Below, one piece after another: positions 21,775 through 32,667 of a stretch of DNA of 64,000 nucleotides. Location of the stretch: positions 1,550,001 through 1,614,000 of the forward strand of contig NC_092406.1 of the NCBI RefSeq assembly GCF_009017415.1, written 5' to 3'. The stretch comes from Aspergillus flavus (Eukaryota > Ascomycota > Eurotiomycetes > Eurotiales > Aspergillaceae). Position 1 is the first letter of the stretch, and every line of letters starts with the position of its first letter. Below the pieces are notes generated by a model. That model saw only the letters and a program-made list of their open reading frames with translations. It made no database searches and was not told the origin of the DNA. The translations under genes and the position numbers were made by a program.

Positions 21775-22926
21775 TTAGATACGAATCATGCCAGTAGCCA
21801 TAGTGACAAGCGCAACCACGAATACAGAGCCGAGGTAAGAGCTTGAGAGCGTGGAAGCACCACTGAATGCAGTGCTAGACGCGGCGGCACTTGCACTGGA
21901 AGACGAGGACGAGCTATTGCTTGACGACACCGTGTTTGTATGGAACAGAGAGGTCGTAGATGTTGTCGAGTTCGAAGCAGTCGACACATTCGATGCCTTG
22001 ATGCTGGTGTAGGCACCAGTCTTATCGGTGTAGGTATAAGACTTGGCAGGGTTGTAGTTGATAACCTTGATCGATTCCACATACATGGTGAAGGGGCTGT
22101 CATCATAATCAGTCTCCCCACCGGCCCATTCAATGGTACCCTCCTCGTTGTCGGGGTCACCGCCAGCCCAGATACCGATCTTGATCCGCGAGGGGGTCTG
22201 GGGGTAATTTTCACCGTCAAGCGCATCGGCGTAGTTGAGGGTTCGGACAACGCTTCCATCGACGAGCCATTCGGTTTTACTCGAAGTCCAATTGATCGCA
22301 TAGGTGTGGAATGTCTCTTCAGGCGTAGAGACGGTCACTGTGGTAGCGCGATCATACGAAGTGGTGTTACCCTTGCCGAAGTAGTTGGTTTGAATTTGGT
22401 TATCATAGGAACTGACTTGTTCCTGTTGCCATCGTTAGCCCCTTACCCGTCCATCGACAAGGCTTAGAGAGAAAGACATACCCAATCGAGCTCATCAAGA
22501 TCGTCAGATTCTATCACAAGCGTGCTGACAATACCAGTGCCATTGGCAGCCCTCATCTTCATTTCTACATAGCCGAAGAATATGTAGAAATCGCTCTGTA
22601 TGGTGGGAGCATCGCCCTGCTCCTTGATGGCAAACTCAGCACCCAGGGAGGTGCTGCTCACAGTGCCCGCTGTGGTGTTCCAGTACTTGAAAGCCGAGTC
22701 ACCCGAGGTGAAGTCAGTATAGAAGGTAGAGTTTACCAGGCCTGCATCTGCGGAACAGGTCTCTGCAGCAATCCCATTAGCACTCGTACAAAAGCCTGCT
22801 AAGGAAAAGGAATTCGGTCAATGCCATACTCTTTAGAGGGTTGCAGCTAGTATAGGTTTGCGCAGCGCACAGTTGTGCCATGAGCGCTGCCGTCGCAGAC
22901 CACTTAAGAAAAGATGGAAGAGACAT
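21775..22926 (-). CDS. GPI-anchored GH16 chitin-glucan transglycosylase (Crh family)
   Basis: Exons 22830-22926, 22482-22762 and 21775-22422 give 341 residues. The first intron (22763-22829) has a TGCTAAT branch site and joins the wall-enzyme signature CNPLKKTCSADAGL after a signal peptide (MSLPSFLKWSATAALMAQLCAAQ). The GH16 catalytic motif is DELDWE (ExDxxE type), with nucleophile and acid/base on either side of the second intron. It is followed by YFGKGNTT and the strand-rich HTYAINWTSSKTEWLVDG. The C-terminal third is Ser/Thr-rich and ends in a hydrophobic tail (YLGSVFVVALVTMATG) suitable for GPI attachment. Crh enzymes join chitin to beta-1,6/1,3-glucan at the cell wall. The gene is divergent from a Dfg5/Dcw1-type gene. 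Confidence 0.94.
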
Positions 22927-24882
22927 GTTAGAGTTTTGTGCCGAGGGATGGTGTTGGAGGTCACTGTGGGTAGATTGAAGAGAGGCAACCTATGCAGCTA
23001 TGGATGTGCTAGATGAACAAGGACAAACTATATAAGTATAGGCACACGGGGAACGTAAAGCATATGGCTGGGAGATGGATAAGAATTTTGACTGATCGGA
23101 GATAAGAGTAAGACAAATCTTGGACCTTGTACAGGCCTCGTACCCATCAGTCGGAAGTGGCAACTTGGCAAGAGATCTGCTAATACTAGTTCTTCCCAAG
23201 TTTGTTGGACTATAAACCATGGATATACAAAGTATGCACACTGGCCATTGGATGCATCGAGTCATAACATCTTGTCTTTGCCGGCCCGCTTCCAGCCATG
23301 CGATGCAAAGACATCCTAACCGTAGTCGTGGCATTCAGGCCGAGGCTTGTCAATTGGCCATGAACAGTGGGGAGACTGAAAACAATCGCTAAAAGTATTG
23401 TTGTAGCCTATGAGAAGTGGATCCCGTTCAAAGCTTGACTTTTGTGGTTGACACTGCGGCTTGCGTGGTTGCCCGAAATCTGATATCGGAGCATACGTAT
23501 GCCTCGCTTGAGTTTTCTCCCGCCCTTTGCCCTAACAAGACCACACTGTCATACACGTCAAAGTCCACATCCATTGACAACAATCTTCATTGGCGAATTC
23601 TGATATGCAAATGTGTTTCGAAATGCCATTTGAAACAAATCTCTTTCTCAAAAAAAAGTACTTTTTCCGTGGTCCGAATCTCCCAGCGTTCTCGGATTTA
23701 TTTGACTTGGTGGATGAATCGGGAACTCGAACCCCACTTGGTTCACTTGAAGTCTCGAACTTTTGTAGTATTTTTGGTAGCGCTAGTTAAGCCCAGTCAG
23801 TGTGTCTACGCCAGCACTTTGAAGCGCCTAAGTTAGCGTGGTTTGTTGGAAAAGAATAGAAAAGATGGCTAGTGATTTTAACAATGATCAAAAGTGAAAA
23901 TTTTATTTAGTAAATATGATAACTCAACAGATTCAAAAATAGCTAAGACTTGCCATCACCCAACTAGAAGCCATTTTAGGGCTTCGCCGTAGGGCTCATG
24001 GTTCGGGTAGCTTCATCGCATTGCCTCCCCCGTAAAAGAATCCGGTTCAATCCTATACCTTAAATCCGAGAATCATGGAATTCGGCAAAAGCGACCATTC
24101 AACATCAGAGGCCGTGGGCCATTCTCCTTCGTGCGCTTCAGCTTTTGCGATTGATAAATAGACAATATGTACCGTACTCTGCGCTTCTTCAGGTACATGG
24201 GATTCTAGGCGGAGTTTTCCAATATGTGTATTGGCGCAATCTCTCGACTTAGCCAAAGTAAAATCTAAAAGAGGGAGGCAGTCGAAATAATGATGAGATG
24301 GTTTTCATAGTGAGAAAATAGCTCACCAGCCACCACGAACTCGACCTGGCCAATTCCCATAATGCATCAAGTCTATGAGGATTTTAATGACTACGAAGCG
24401 TCAACAGAACGTCCCACGAATAAGATCGAGCACTGACCTTGAAAGCCTACGTCAGACAATTCATAATGTGAATTGTTGCACCGTACACAAAAGTGTGCCA
24501 AGAAGAACCGGTGATCCACCTTTTTGAAGGACTGTATGAATGCCACTCCACTCATAGCCGCCGGCCAAATGCCGGCAGTAGAAGAAGCCAAGACGCTTCC
24601 ACGAAAGGGTCAGGTTGCTTAACTGCTGACGTAGACTACAGAAGCCATCAAAACAACAGAGTTATTGGTAGAGAGAAGGAACTCCACCACCTCATTTCCC
24701 TCCAGGAGACTAAATTTTTCAATTTAATGAAAAGAAGATGGATTCCCTGTATGGTATTGTGTCCAGTTCTTGGACATTACTTCTGCGGAAATATTTTGGA
24801 CCCGTGATTTGGCACTCAAACGATAGATGAGCAGTTTACGATCCCTACAACAAATAGTTTATGGCAATATAATCTGAACACG
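22927..24882. promoter_or_regulatory. 2-kb divergent promoter region between Crh and Dfg5-type genes
   Basis: The region separates two head-to-head cell-wall genes, so regulatory sites for both must lie here. Most of it has no recognisable coding content. The plus-strand frames at 23417-23836 have no known signature. A small two-exon minus-strand reading frame (24053-24360) is listed separately. TATAAGTATA at about 23030-23039 lies about 105 bases upstream of the Crh ATG and could be its TATA element. Confidence 0.5.
24053..24360 (-). CDS. Possible small protein of 81 residues, unknown
   Basis: Two exons, 24327-24360 and 24053-24264, join in phase across an intron with GTGAGC donor and CTTTTAG acceptor. 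The product begins MGIGQVEFVVADFTLAKSRD and ends LLPNSMILGFKV. It is acidic, has no signal peptide or membrane helix and resembles nothing I know. The correct phase and decent splice sites are the only support. A relic or a chance frame remain possible. Confidence 0.3.
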
Positions 24883-26469
24883 ATGGTTCAGGGAGTGAAT
24901 TGGTTAAATGGAGGGGCATTGGTATATTTGGGGGTTCAGCTGCTGCGCACAGTGAAGGCTTTCTCTGTGGATGTCAGCTCTGAGCGTACGTTCATTCATC
25001 CTCTTCTTTTATACCAATGCGGTTGTGCTCACCTAAGGTGGCTGTGATGACAGAGTCCATCAAAGATGCGGCCAGCACAGCGGCATACGGAATGATGCAC
25101 TACTATCACGGAAACGAGTCCGGCAACATTCCTGGAAAACTACCCGACACCTGGTGGGAAGGGGGCGCCATGTTTATGACCCTGATCGAGTACTGGCACT
25201 TTACGGGCGACGCGACATACAATGACGAAGTTAGCGAGGGAATGCAATGGCAGGCGGGAGACGGAGACTATATGCCTTCGAACTGGAGCTCTTACCTTGT
25301 GAGAATACTTGTCTATATTGAAGTATTTATTTGCAAGGCCCTAATTGCGAGTAGGGAAATGATGATCAAATGTTCTGGGGACTGGCCGCGATAACGGCTG
25401 CCGAGTTACAGTTCCCCGAAGTGAGCGATGGATACTCGTGGCTTTCTCTGGCCCAAGGTGTGTTTAACACACAGGTCAAGCGGTGGGATACCTCATCATG
25501 CGCTGGAGGCATGCGTTGGCAGATTTGGACTTACGAGGCCGGGTATCGCATGAAGAATTCTATCTCGAACGGTGGTCTATTTCAACTGGCTGCGCGCCTC
25601 GCTCGCTACACCAATAACCAAACATACGCCGATTGGGCTGAGAAGATATGGGACTGGTCAGCTTCTACTCCTCTTTTAAACACCAACACTTGGAATGTCG
25701 CCGATTCAACAGATGTGGATGACAATTGTACATCGCAAGGTAACACGCAGTGGACTTATAATTATGGTGCTTACATTGGCGGTGCCGCATACATGTATAA
25801 CTACGTAAGTTCGATATCCTTCCCTTGCCGAAAGTAGCTTGCAATCCATGGATTGATTACAGGTGATACTGACGGCGCATCAATATCTAGACGAACGGTA
25901 GCACCACATGGCTTACTGCCGTGAATGGTCTACTCAATGCAACCATTGACGGATTCTTCCCGACAAAGTACGGCGGCAACATCATGTCCGACTACACTTG
26001 TGAAACGACCGAGGTTTGCAACAACAACGAGATCATTTTCAAGGGGCTCCTTTCCATGTGGTTAGCCTTTACAGCTCTACTAGTACCATCGACATACAGC
26101 ACGATTATTCCCAAACTCCAAGGTTCCGGTGTGGCGGCTGCTGAAACCTGCACTGGACACAACAACAACAGTTGCGGTGTTGTATGGTATAACTCGACTT
26201 GGGACGGCTGGAGTGGACTCGAAGAACAGATGAGCGTTACGAGTATTTTGGCAGCGAATATGATCGGGCTGAATACCTCAGGTGCGCCAGTCACGTCGAC
26301 AACCGGAGGAAATAGTACCAGCGATCCTACGGCTGGAGAAAGTGATAATGAAGGGAGCTCTTCTACAACGACAAAAGTTACAACGGGCGATGTTGTCGGC
26401 GCGTCAATCGTTACCATTGTACTCGTTGCTGTACCTATCGCTATGGTAGTGCTACTCATCTTCACATAG
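24883..26469 (+). CDS. GH76 Dfg5/Dcw1-type GPI-protein wall transglycosidase
   Basis: Exons 24883-24985, 25054-25298, 25355-25804 and 25891-26469 join in phase to 458 residues. A signal peptide precedes [17 protein letters not shown]76 landmarks are [32 protein letters not shown], the catalytic Asp pair in [28 protein letters not shown]-like helices ([18 protein letters not shown]) and NNNEIIFKG. The Ser/Thr-rich stretch (residues about 395-430) and hydrophobic terminus ([20 protein letters not shown]) form a GPI signal. Dfg5/Dcw1 proteins are thought to transfer GPI-anchored mannoproteins from the plasma membrane to beta-glucan. The second intron falls directly before the catalytic DD. The gene is divergent from the Crh gene, whose product also cross-links wall polymers. 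Confidence 0.94.
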
Positions 26470-26551
26470 ATTTCCCGGTTCAGAATATACGATAGCAAAT
26501 ATATACCCCATGAACGCATGCCATACGACACATCCTGTCTGTTCATCGCTC

Positions 26552-27274
26552 TTAATTATCAGGCGATCCTGCCTTCAGCCTAAGATCCAAAACCATGGCA
26601 ACACACTCCTGGTGCCGTGGGATCTGCAATACAAGCTCATCATCCCACACATCGAACGAGCAATTCTCATACAACCGTCGCGCAGCATCATTCTTTCGTT
26701 CCGCGACAGACACCACTAAGACACGACTTGCCCCCACCTCAATAGCTTCCGTCCGTGCTTCACTAACAGCCCGTTCAATCAGCCGACGACCGTTCCCCTT
26801 TCGTCTTCCCGTCTCGAGAACGAACATGCCCCCAAGCATATACACCAAAGTCGCATCACGAGTCTCTCTCTCAGACAGCTCCCGCTCTTCTAGCGGAAGA
26901 AACATATCCCATGGTGCTTTTGACAGAGCCTCGTTATCTTCATGCAGCAACCTAGGCCCTACTATGGTGACTGTACCCAACCATTCTCGACTCAAAAGGA
27001 GCGCTAAAGATTCCACGTTGTTGTTCCCCTGGGCGTCATAAGCGACAAAGGAACGCGCTTGTGGGTTGGTAACTCGAGCTAGCCATTTCTCGTATGGGAG
27101 ATCAACTTCGTCCTCGTACTTAGATGAGAAGGAGTCTGGGTTCTCTTTCAGGCCTCTTAGGCGAAGGGTTCTGTATCGTGTGATTATGGCTTCTAGATCT
27201 CCCTGGTGGGCGTATTCTTTGGGAATAAGTGCGATGTTGCTATTTCGTGTTGTCGTTGGTTCTGAGGGAAACAT
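26552..27274 (-). CDS. GNAT-family N-acetyltransferase
   Basis: One exon from the ATG at 27274 (MFPSEPTTTRNSN) encodes 240 residues. The N-terminal part (ITRYRTLRLRGLKENPDSFSSKYEDE) is the usual start of this fungal GNAT group. Motif A is GGMFVLETGRRKGNGRRLIERAV, with the acetyl-CoA pyrophosphate loop R-R-K-G-N-G, and motif B is ARRLYENCSFDVW. The substrate is not predictable. The gene is convergent with the Dfg5-type gene, the two stops being about 80 bases apart. Confidence 0.85.
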   Translation of the reverse strand: MFPSEPTTTRNSNIALIPKEYAHQGDLEAIITRYRTLRLRGLKENPDSFSSKYEDEVDLPYEKWLARVTNPQARSFVAYDAQGNNNVESLALLLSREWLGTVTIVGPRLLHEDNEALSKAPWDMFLPLEERELSERETRDATLVYMLGGMFVLETGRRKGNGRRLIERAVSEARTEAIEVGASRVLVVSVAERKNDAARRLYENCSFDVWDDELVLQIPRHQECVAMVLDLRLKAGSPDN

Positions 27275-28694
27275 TATCAAGAAGTCTTCCACTCAAGGTA
27301 GCAATTGTCCAATTGAAAGAGGATGTCATGCGATTTGTAGTAAGAAGATTTATTATATGATGTGCAATTCAGGCGATGAGTCAATTGTCTTGTCTAGATG
27401 TGGGTTACATTCTTGGTCTGACACGGGAGGGGAAATACGAGCTTATGCGATATTCGTCCAATAGACAAAACGAGTGTCATAGTGTTACTATTAGTACGAG
27501 AGAAGAGCAATTATAAATGGCCATATCTCCCCAAACATTTTTTTTTCCCCTTTTGATTAGCGCTGGGTTTAACCAGCAAACCACCTATCCCTAAGCATGA
27601 CAAATGGGATACTGCGACCTTCATTTTTCGTAGCCTAACCATACGTAGTGAGTAAGTCTCTCAAAAAGAGATTTTTCGTTCGCCAAGCACATACAGGATG
27701 CCGCTTGCAAATAGCCCTGGGATGGATAACAGACTATGCTGTTGCAAGCAGCAAACATCATCGTCAATGAGTCACTCAGTTATACTGCATGACTGAGGCC
27801 CGTTATTATTCTGAGCCAAAGAAGATATCAACTTCATAACCTCCGTTGCTCAAGTAGTGGCTTGCTAACTTCCATTTAGTTCATGGATTCATTATTCATC
27901 TTGTTATAGAGTAATAAGCAGGTGGCACCGTATACAGGAGTACTGCAAAAATCATATAGGGGCTTGGAACAACTGCGACTGTCAAGTCGACTTGCATACA
28001 GACAGAGTCACAGATCACCTATTATCACAATGGATATACACGATTATATATTTTTTCCGAGGAGGTTGGAGTAGGAAATACAGACTAGTCTTAGCAAGGA
28101 TGGGAGTCGGGATAGGTTCGCACAAGGAGATCGTTGTACAACTGACTTGTAGCCACTCCGAGAGTCAAGCCAATCATTTTTCTTGTTGCTCTCAAACCTT
28201 GTTCAAATAATGGCTGTATGACTGAATACTGTACAATATGTTCAATGTTTCCAAGGTGAACCTTGCGGGGGGAGCTCCAAAGAACACCCTGGGGTTTGGT
28301 CTTACCAACTTTGGTAAATTAATGGCGAGAACGGTATACGTTTATGATACACATCGTAAAGATTACCTAAGGGAGCCTTCAATAAGTCGACGCCTATTCA
28401 CTTATTGTTCGGAAATAAACTATTATGCGCATAAGCCAAGAACTCAAAAGCCACGGAACTCACCTCCGCAAACAAAGAAACATCTTTCAGCAGTTCGAAC
28501 CTTAACAGCACTATATTCACCAATGCGATGCATATGACAAGATTTAGAGGGTAATTATATATTTTTGTGGAGCTACAGCCTGAAAATGTCTACCTGTATT
28601 TCAAGACATAAAAGTTTTGTTTCTCCACAAACCCTTTTCTCTGTTAGAAGTTCATCATCCTTTCGACTCGAGTCCTCTTAGTATAAAAAAAATT
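27275..28694. other. Intergenic, 1.4 kb
   Basis: No gene is supported. Short open frames at 27992-28537 show no family resemblance. The end of the region is the promoter of the UstYa-like gene; a TATAAAAAA run at 28682-28690 lies directly before the ATG. Confidence 0.5.
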
Positions 28695-29671
28695 ATGGAA
28701 GGTCATTATAAAAACCCATATACGCCTCTCAGCTCTGAGGATGAAAATACGTCCTCCGATGCCTTTCCCATAAAGGCCCAGAGGTATCGAGTACATACAA
28801 ATAAAGGAATTCTAGCTCTCACGGCCTCATTATTTCTTCTATGCGCCGGGCTAGGTGCGGCTTTATATTATAAAATAATGACATCCTATGGGGCTAGTTA
28901 CGTATCTGTATATCCGAATATGAAGGGTTAGTCTCCATCTTCTACGATGTTTTCATTTGCGCTATAGTTGAGACTAACATCGAGAAGTACCTCATCGGGC
29001 AGTGACCTTCCTTCCACACAACGAGTACACAGATCAGCTTCCAGATGAACCGGGCTCGGTATGGAATAAATTAATACCTCGTGAGTGGTGATCACATAAA
29101 GGACTGTTCGTCCATTTATCCTTGCTCACATATCAGCAGCCGGGAGAGGCTTTGTTACTGTAAAGCGGACAAAGTCGGGAGCGTTATCCTTCGAAGAGCA
29201 CTCTTCGGTATTCTCTGACCCAGACCCATCCAAAGAATACTACTGTATCTCAGCGTTCCACCAGATGCACTGCCTCGTAAGTCTAACTACCGTATATTGC
29301 ATATTGCATATAATGGATCGTTGTGCTCACACAATCTCACTAGGCCATCATTTACAGTGCCATATTCTCGAAAGACCACTCAGGTCATCATCACAGGGAT
29401 GACCATAGCGATCATACCAAGCACTGCATCGATTATCTTCGACAGGTTTGATTCCCTTACACGTCATTCATTCATAGGTCTTTTATACTAATAATGACTT
29501 CGACAGTCCATAATGTGTGCGAGTGATGCCACTCTTGAGGGCCTAGCGGACGACGGAAGCCCTGTCACAGGTGTGGATGGGTGGAATAATACGCACCAGT
29601 GTCGAGATTGGGATAGCCTGTATGACTTTGCGTCACGGCATCGCATGTTAGATTCGGATGGTATTGTGTGA
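28695..29671 (+). CDS. UstYa-like (DUF3328) membrane protein of RiPP/mycotoxin-pathway type
   Basis: Five exons are inferred: 28695-28926, 29003-29080, 29137-29276 (or from 29140), 29344-29445 and 29507-29671, about 238 residues. The N-terminus MEGHYKNPYTPLSSEDE and a single membrane helix (GILALTASLFLLCAGLGAAL) are typical. The two hallmark motifs are present: YYCISAFHQMHCL (HQxHC) and HTKHCIDYLRQSIMCASDAT (HxxHC). UstYa proteins are copper-dependent-type oxidases or cyclases that macrocyclise or dehydrogenate peptides in ustiloxin, cyclochlorotine and related pathways. The C-terminus GWNNTHQCRDWDSLYDFASR is also family-like. All splice phases agree. No precursor peptide with Kex2-bounded repeats and no NRPS is visible in the window, so the gene may be an orphan or a cluster edge. 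Confidence 0.85.
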
Positions 29672-30561
29672 GTGTACATATCCAGGAAAGGGAACTCCAT
29701 TGCTTGAGTACCGCTCAAGCAATGGAAACCTCCCAAATATCCTAAAACGACATAATATATCAACAACCTGGTTACCAATTCTTGCTCTGGAGCACGGTTA
29801 CTGAGCCACAGAATCATATCATGGCCATCGCATCTAACCCGGGCAGGTGAGTGTCATTGGAATGATATTTGTATCAACCGGGCAAGTAGAGTCGCTGAGC
29901 TGCTCCCACGAGGCCCCGACAGGTTAGCTATTTAGATGTTCACAGGCTAGAGGGCATTAATAGGAAATAGTTAATACCATAACTTGGACAGTACACTGTG
30001 TTAGGGGACTACCAACACTGCCGGCCGGCAATGACCGTGTGGCTCAACTCTAACAGTAATATGTTCCAGAAGCCTGCAAGACTTACTGGATGATAATCCG
30101 TCCAATCTCAACAATAGCCAGTCGCTAATAAGGTTATGACCGTGTACAATACTTACGATTTGTCAGAGAACGAACGAAACAATCCAGCTTCTTGTTATGG
30201 CAGCACGGTATCGAATCATGACAAACCATCTGTGTAGATATGATCTCATACGCCTTCCACACAATACAAGTCGAAATTCTAGACACTGAGTCCCTGATTC
30301 AAGGGGGGCAGTGACTCTCGGCCGAACTTCCTCTTGGATAGGATGACGTTAGTGCTGCCCAAAAGCTCCTCAAAGGGTAGTCTTCTGTAGTACCTTATCC
30401 TATATCAGTGAGTGATCTACATTTTCAGTAGTGCAATCTTAACATTCATTCTTTTCAATTCTCCTTCCTTTCAATTTCTTTTTCATATTTCTGGTGTTTA
30501 CTGAGGTAATGTAGCAATGCTGTTTATTCTGTGGAGCCATTTTTAGGTTTGAGATTATAAC
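29672..30561. other. Intergenic between UstYa-like gene and CFEM receptor
   Basis: It starts with the hairpin annotated below. Nothing else coding is recognised; the minus-strand frame at 29488-29817 mostly overlaps the UstYa-like exon. Confidence 0.5.
29696..29726. repeat. 13-bp stem, 5-base loop hairpin just after the UstYa-like stop
   Basis: TCCATTGCTTGAG (29696-29708) and CTCAAGCAATGGA (29714-29726) are exact complements around TACCG. The hairpin starts 25 bases after the stop codon, so it would sit in the 3' untranslated region. In fungi it is not a standard terminator; it might affect mRNA stability or be a footprint of a small mobile element. Confidence 0.75.
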
Positions 30562-32435
30562 ATGAGACTCTCTACTGCTGCCGTTGTTATCTTCAGCTTG
30601 TGGACCCCACTATGTCTCAATAGTATTGTGGCTACGCAGCATACCAATGGAAGTTATGGGCCAGAGAACCTATCACCTTGTGCAGTATTTCTTACAATTC
30701 ACTCCATAATTTCTCTATAACTGACCCAAACTACATAGCTGAACTGTGTACAACGCGCAGTCTCTGTCTCCCACTGCGAACTTTCTGACATTCAATGTCA
30801 GTGTGAAGATAAAGAGTTCATCAAGCACGCATCAGCCTGTGCAGTGAGAACCTGTAAATTAGAGAACCTGATCCGTAGGTATACCAACTTTCTGAAAGTG
30901 TTCAAGCTTACCAGAACTAACCCGGCGGTTTCATAGAATTGGTCCGAGGGGATACTGCGCAATGCAACCGGTCCGATAAAAACCATCATAAAGTGATGAT
31001 CGCTCTAGCTATTACGACACCAACAATCACATATACAGTGATAATCCTACGCGTCTTGGCTAGGCTGTGGACAGTCCGTAAGTTATGGTGGGATGACTGG
31101 ATGCACATACTGGCAGGGGTACGTTCCATTTCTGTGGACCTTCAACCCCAAAGCGCCTCCAGCATTGGAATCCTCTAACTATACTCACTCAAGGTATTCG
31201 CGATACCATTGAGCATCTTCGGAAATATCTGTGAGCCTTATCCCCTCCACCATATCCTCAATTCGTGTCAATCGAATTAACAGACTATCATAAGGTGTTA
31301 ACCGAGGATTCGGACTCTATCTCTACAATATCAAACTCGAATCCATCACCCAGCTAACCGACCTCTTCTTCTGGTGTAAGCATCACAACTTCTTAACAAT
31401 ACACACACACACACACACACTATAACACTAAACAATGGGGTTGCGTCAGGGTACATGTGCCAAGTCTTCTGGCCCTTCACCATCTTCTTCGTCAAAATGT
31501 CCATCCTACTCCTCTACCTCCGCATCTTCCCAATCATCCTATTCCGGAGATTCGACTTCCTCTGCATCGCCTTCCTAACTATATCCCTCCTAGTCACCAC
31601 ACCCATGGTAATCTGGCAATGCAAGCCCTTCCGCGCCGCATGGGATTACAACATCGATAACCCCCGCTGTCTCAAGATCGCAACGATAGCCTACGCCAAC
31701 GCCTCCATAAACATCATCACCGAAGTGTCAATTCTAATCCTCCCCCTCCCAGTCCTCCGAACCCTCCACGTCTCCCGGAGAAAGAAAATCGCCCTTATCT
31801 CCGTCTTCAGTGTTGGTGTGATGTATATACAACCCTTCCCTCTCCCCCACCGAGTATCCCACAAGCAATATATCATATTAACCAGAAGCAAATAATGAAA
31901 CAGAGTAATCGCAATAGCATCCGCACGCATGCCCGCGCTCGGCAAAATAGGAACATACTACGATCCACCATATACCCAAGCCCCTGCGTTCCTGCTTAGC
32001 TGCGTCGAGGCAGCTATGGCGCATGTCTGTGCCGCTGCACCGGTTATCTATACGGCTATTGTGCAGATGAAGCGGGCGCATGGGAAGGGTTCGCAGACGT
32101 CGCCTTCGGCTTCTCGTCAGGGACAGGCTGGGTCGGATCAGGCGGGGGAGTCAGGGCTCTCGAGGAGGAAATTTAAGCCGGCGATCTACGATTCGTTGCA
32201 TATGTCGGATGTGGCTATTATGGGTCGCGGCTGGATGCAAAGTCAGCGGAGGTCGAGGGGCTCGGTGCCTTCGGCTCATCATTTGGAGCGGGCTCATAGT
32301 GCTTATTTCTCGGATCCTGAGTTGGTGGCTAGTCCGCGTCCGGGGCTGATTCGTATGAGCACTAATCGTGGAAGTTGTGGCTCGACTGGGGGCTTGACTT
32401 TGTTTCCGACTCCTTATCGGACGGAGGAAGTATAA
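30562..32435 (+). CDS. CFEM-domain PTH11-type G-protein-coupled receptor
   Basis: Seven exons (30562-30684, 30739-30874, 30937-31118, 31194-31230, 31295-31375, 31450-31822, 31904-32435) give 487 residues. A signal peptide is followed by a CFEM domain with eight Cys (SPCALNC, SHCELSDIQCQCED, SACAVRTC, TAQC) including the CxLxDxxCxC signature and its heme/iron-type Asp. Seven membrane segments follow, in the rhodopsin-like integral-membrane (DUF3112-like) fold: KVMIALAITTPTITYTVIIL, MCQVFWPFTIFFVKMSILL, FDFLCIAFLTISLLVTTPM, IAYANASINIITEVSILI, IALISVFSVGVIVIAIA, and others. The cytoplasmic tail is long, basic and Ser-rich. Such receptors sense surfaces or host cues; PTH11 of Magnaporthe is the model. 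Exon 6 to 7 could use nearby donors, but GTATAT at 31823 keeps the frame. Confidence 0.88.
31401..31420. repeat. (AC)10 microsatellite in an intron of the CFEM receptor
   Basis: Twenty bases of AC dinucleotide lie in the intron between exons 5 and 6 of the receptor gene. Confidence 0.9.
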
Positions 32436-32667
32436 TGGTCGGCATTAACATGATGCCTGATACACATATCGTTTGGGCGAGTGCCTAGCTTTTGGTGGTG
32501 TTTTTATATATAGAGTTACTGTCGTCACTCTGGGACGCCAACTAAGTGAATAACTAATCTATAGTTGCTATTGTTGCTATGCTATGCTAAGTAATGTATC
32601 CGCTCAAGTGGCTCCGGCTAGGATCGCAAATGACCAAAGTTCCGATGGATTTGGCGCATTGGTACTC

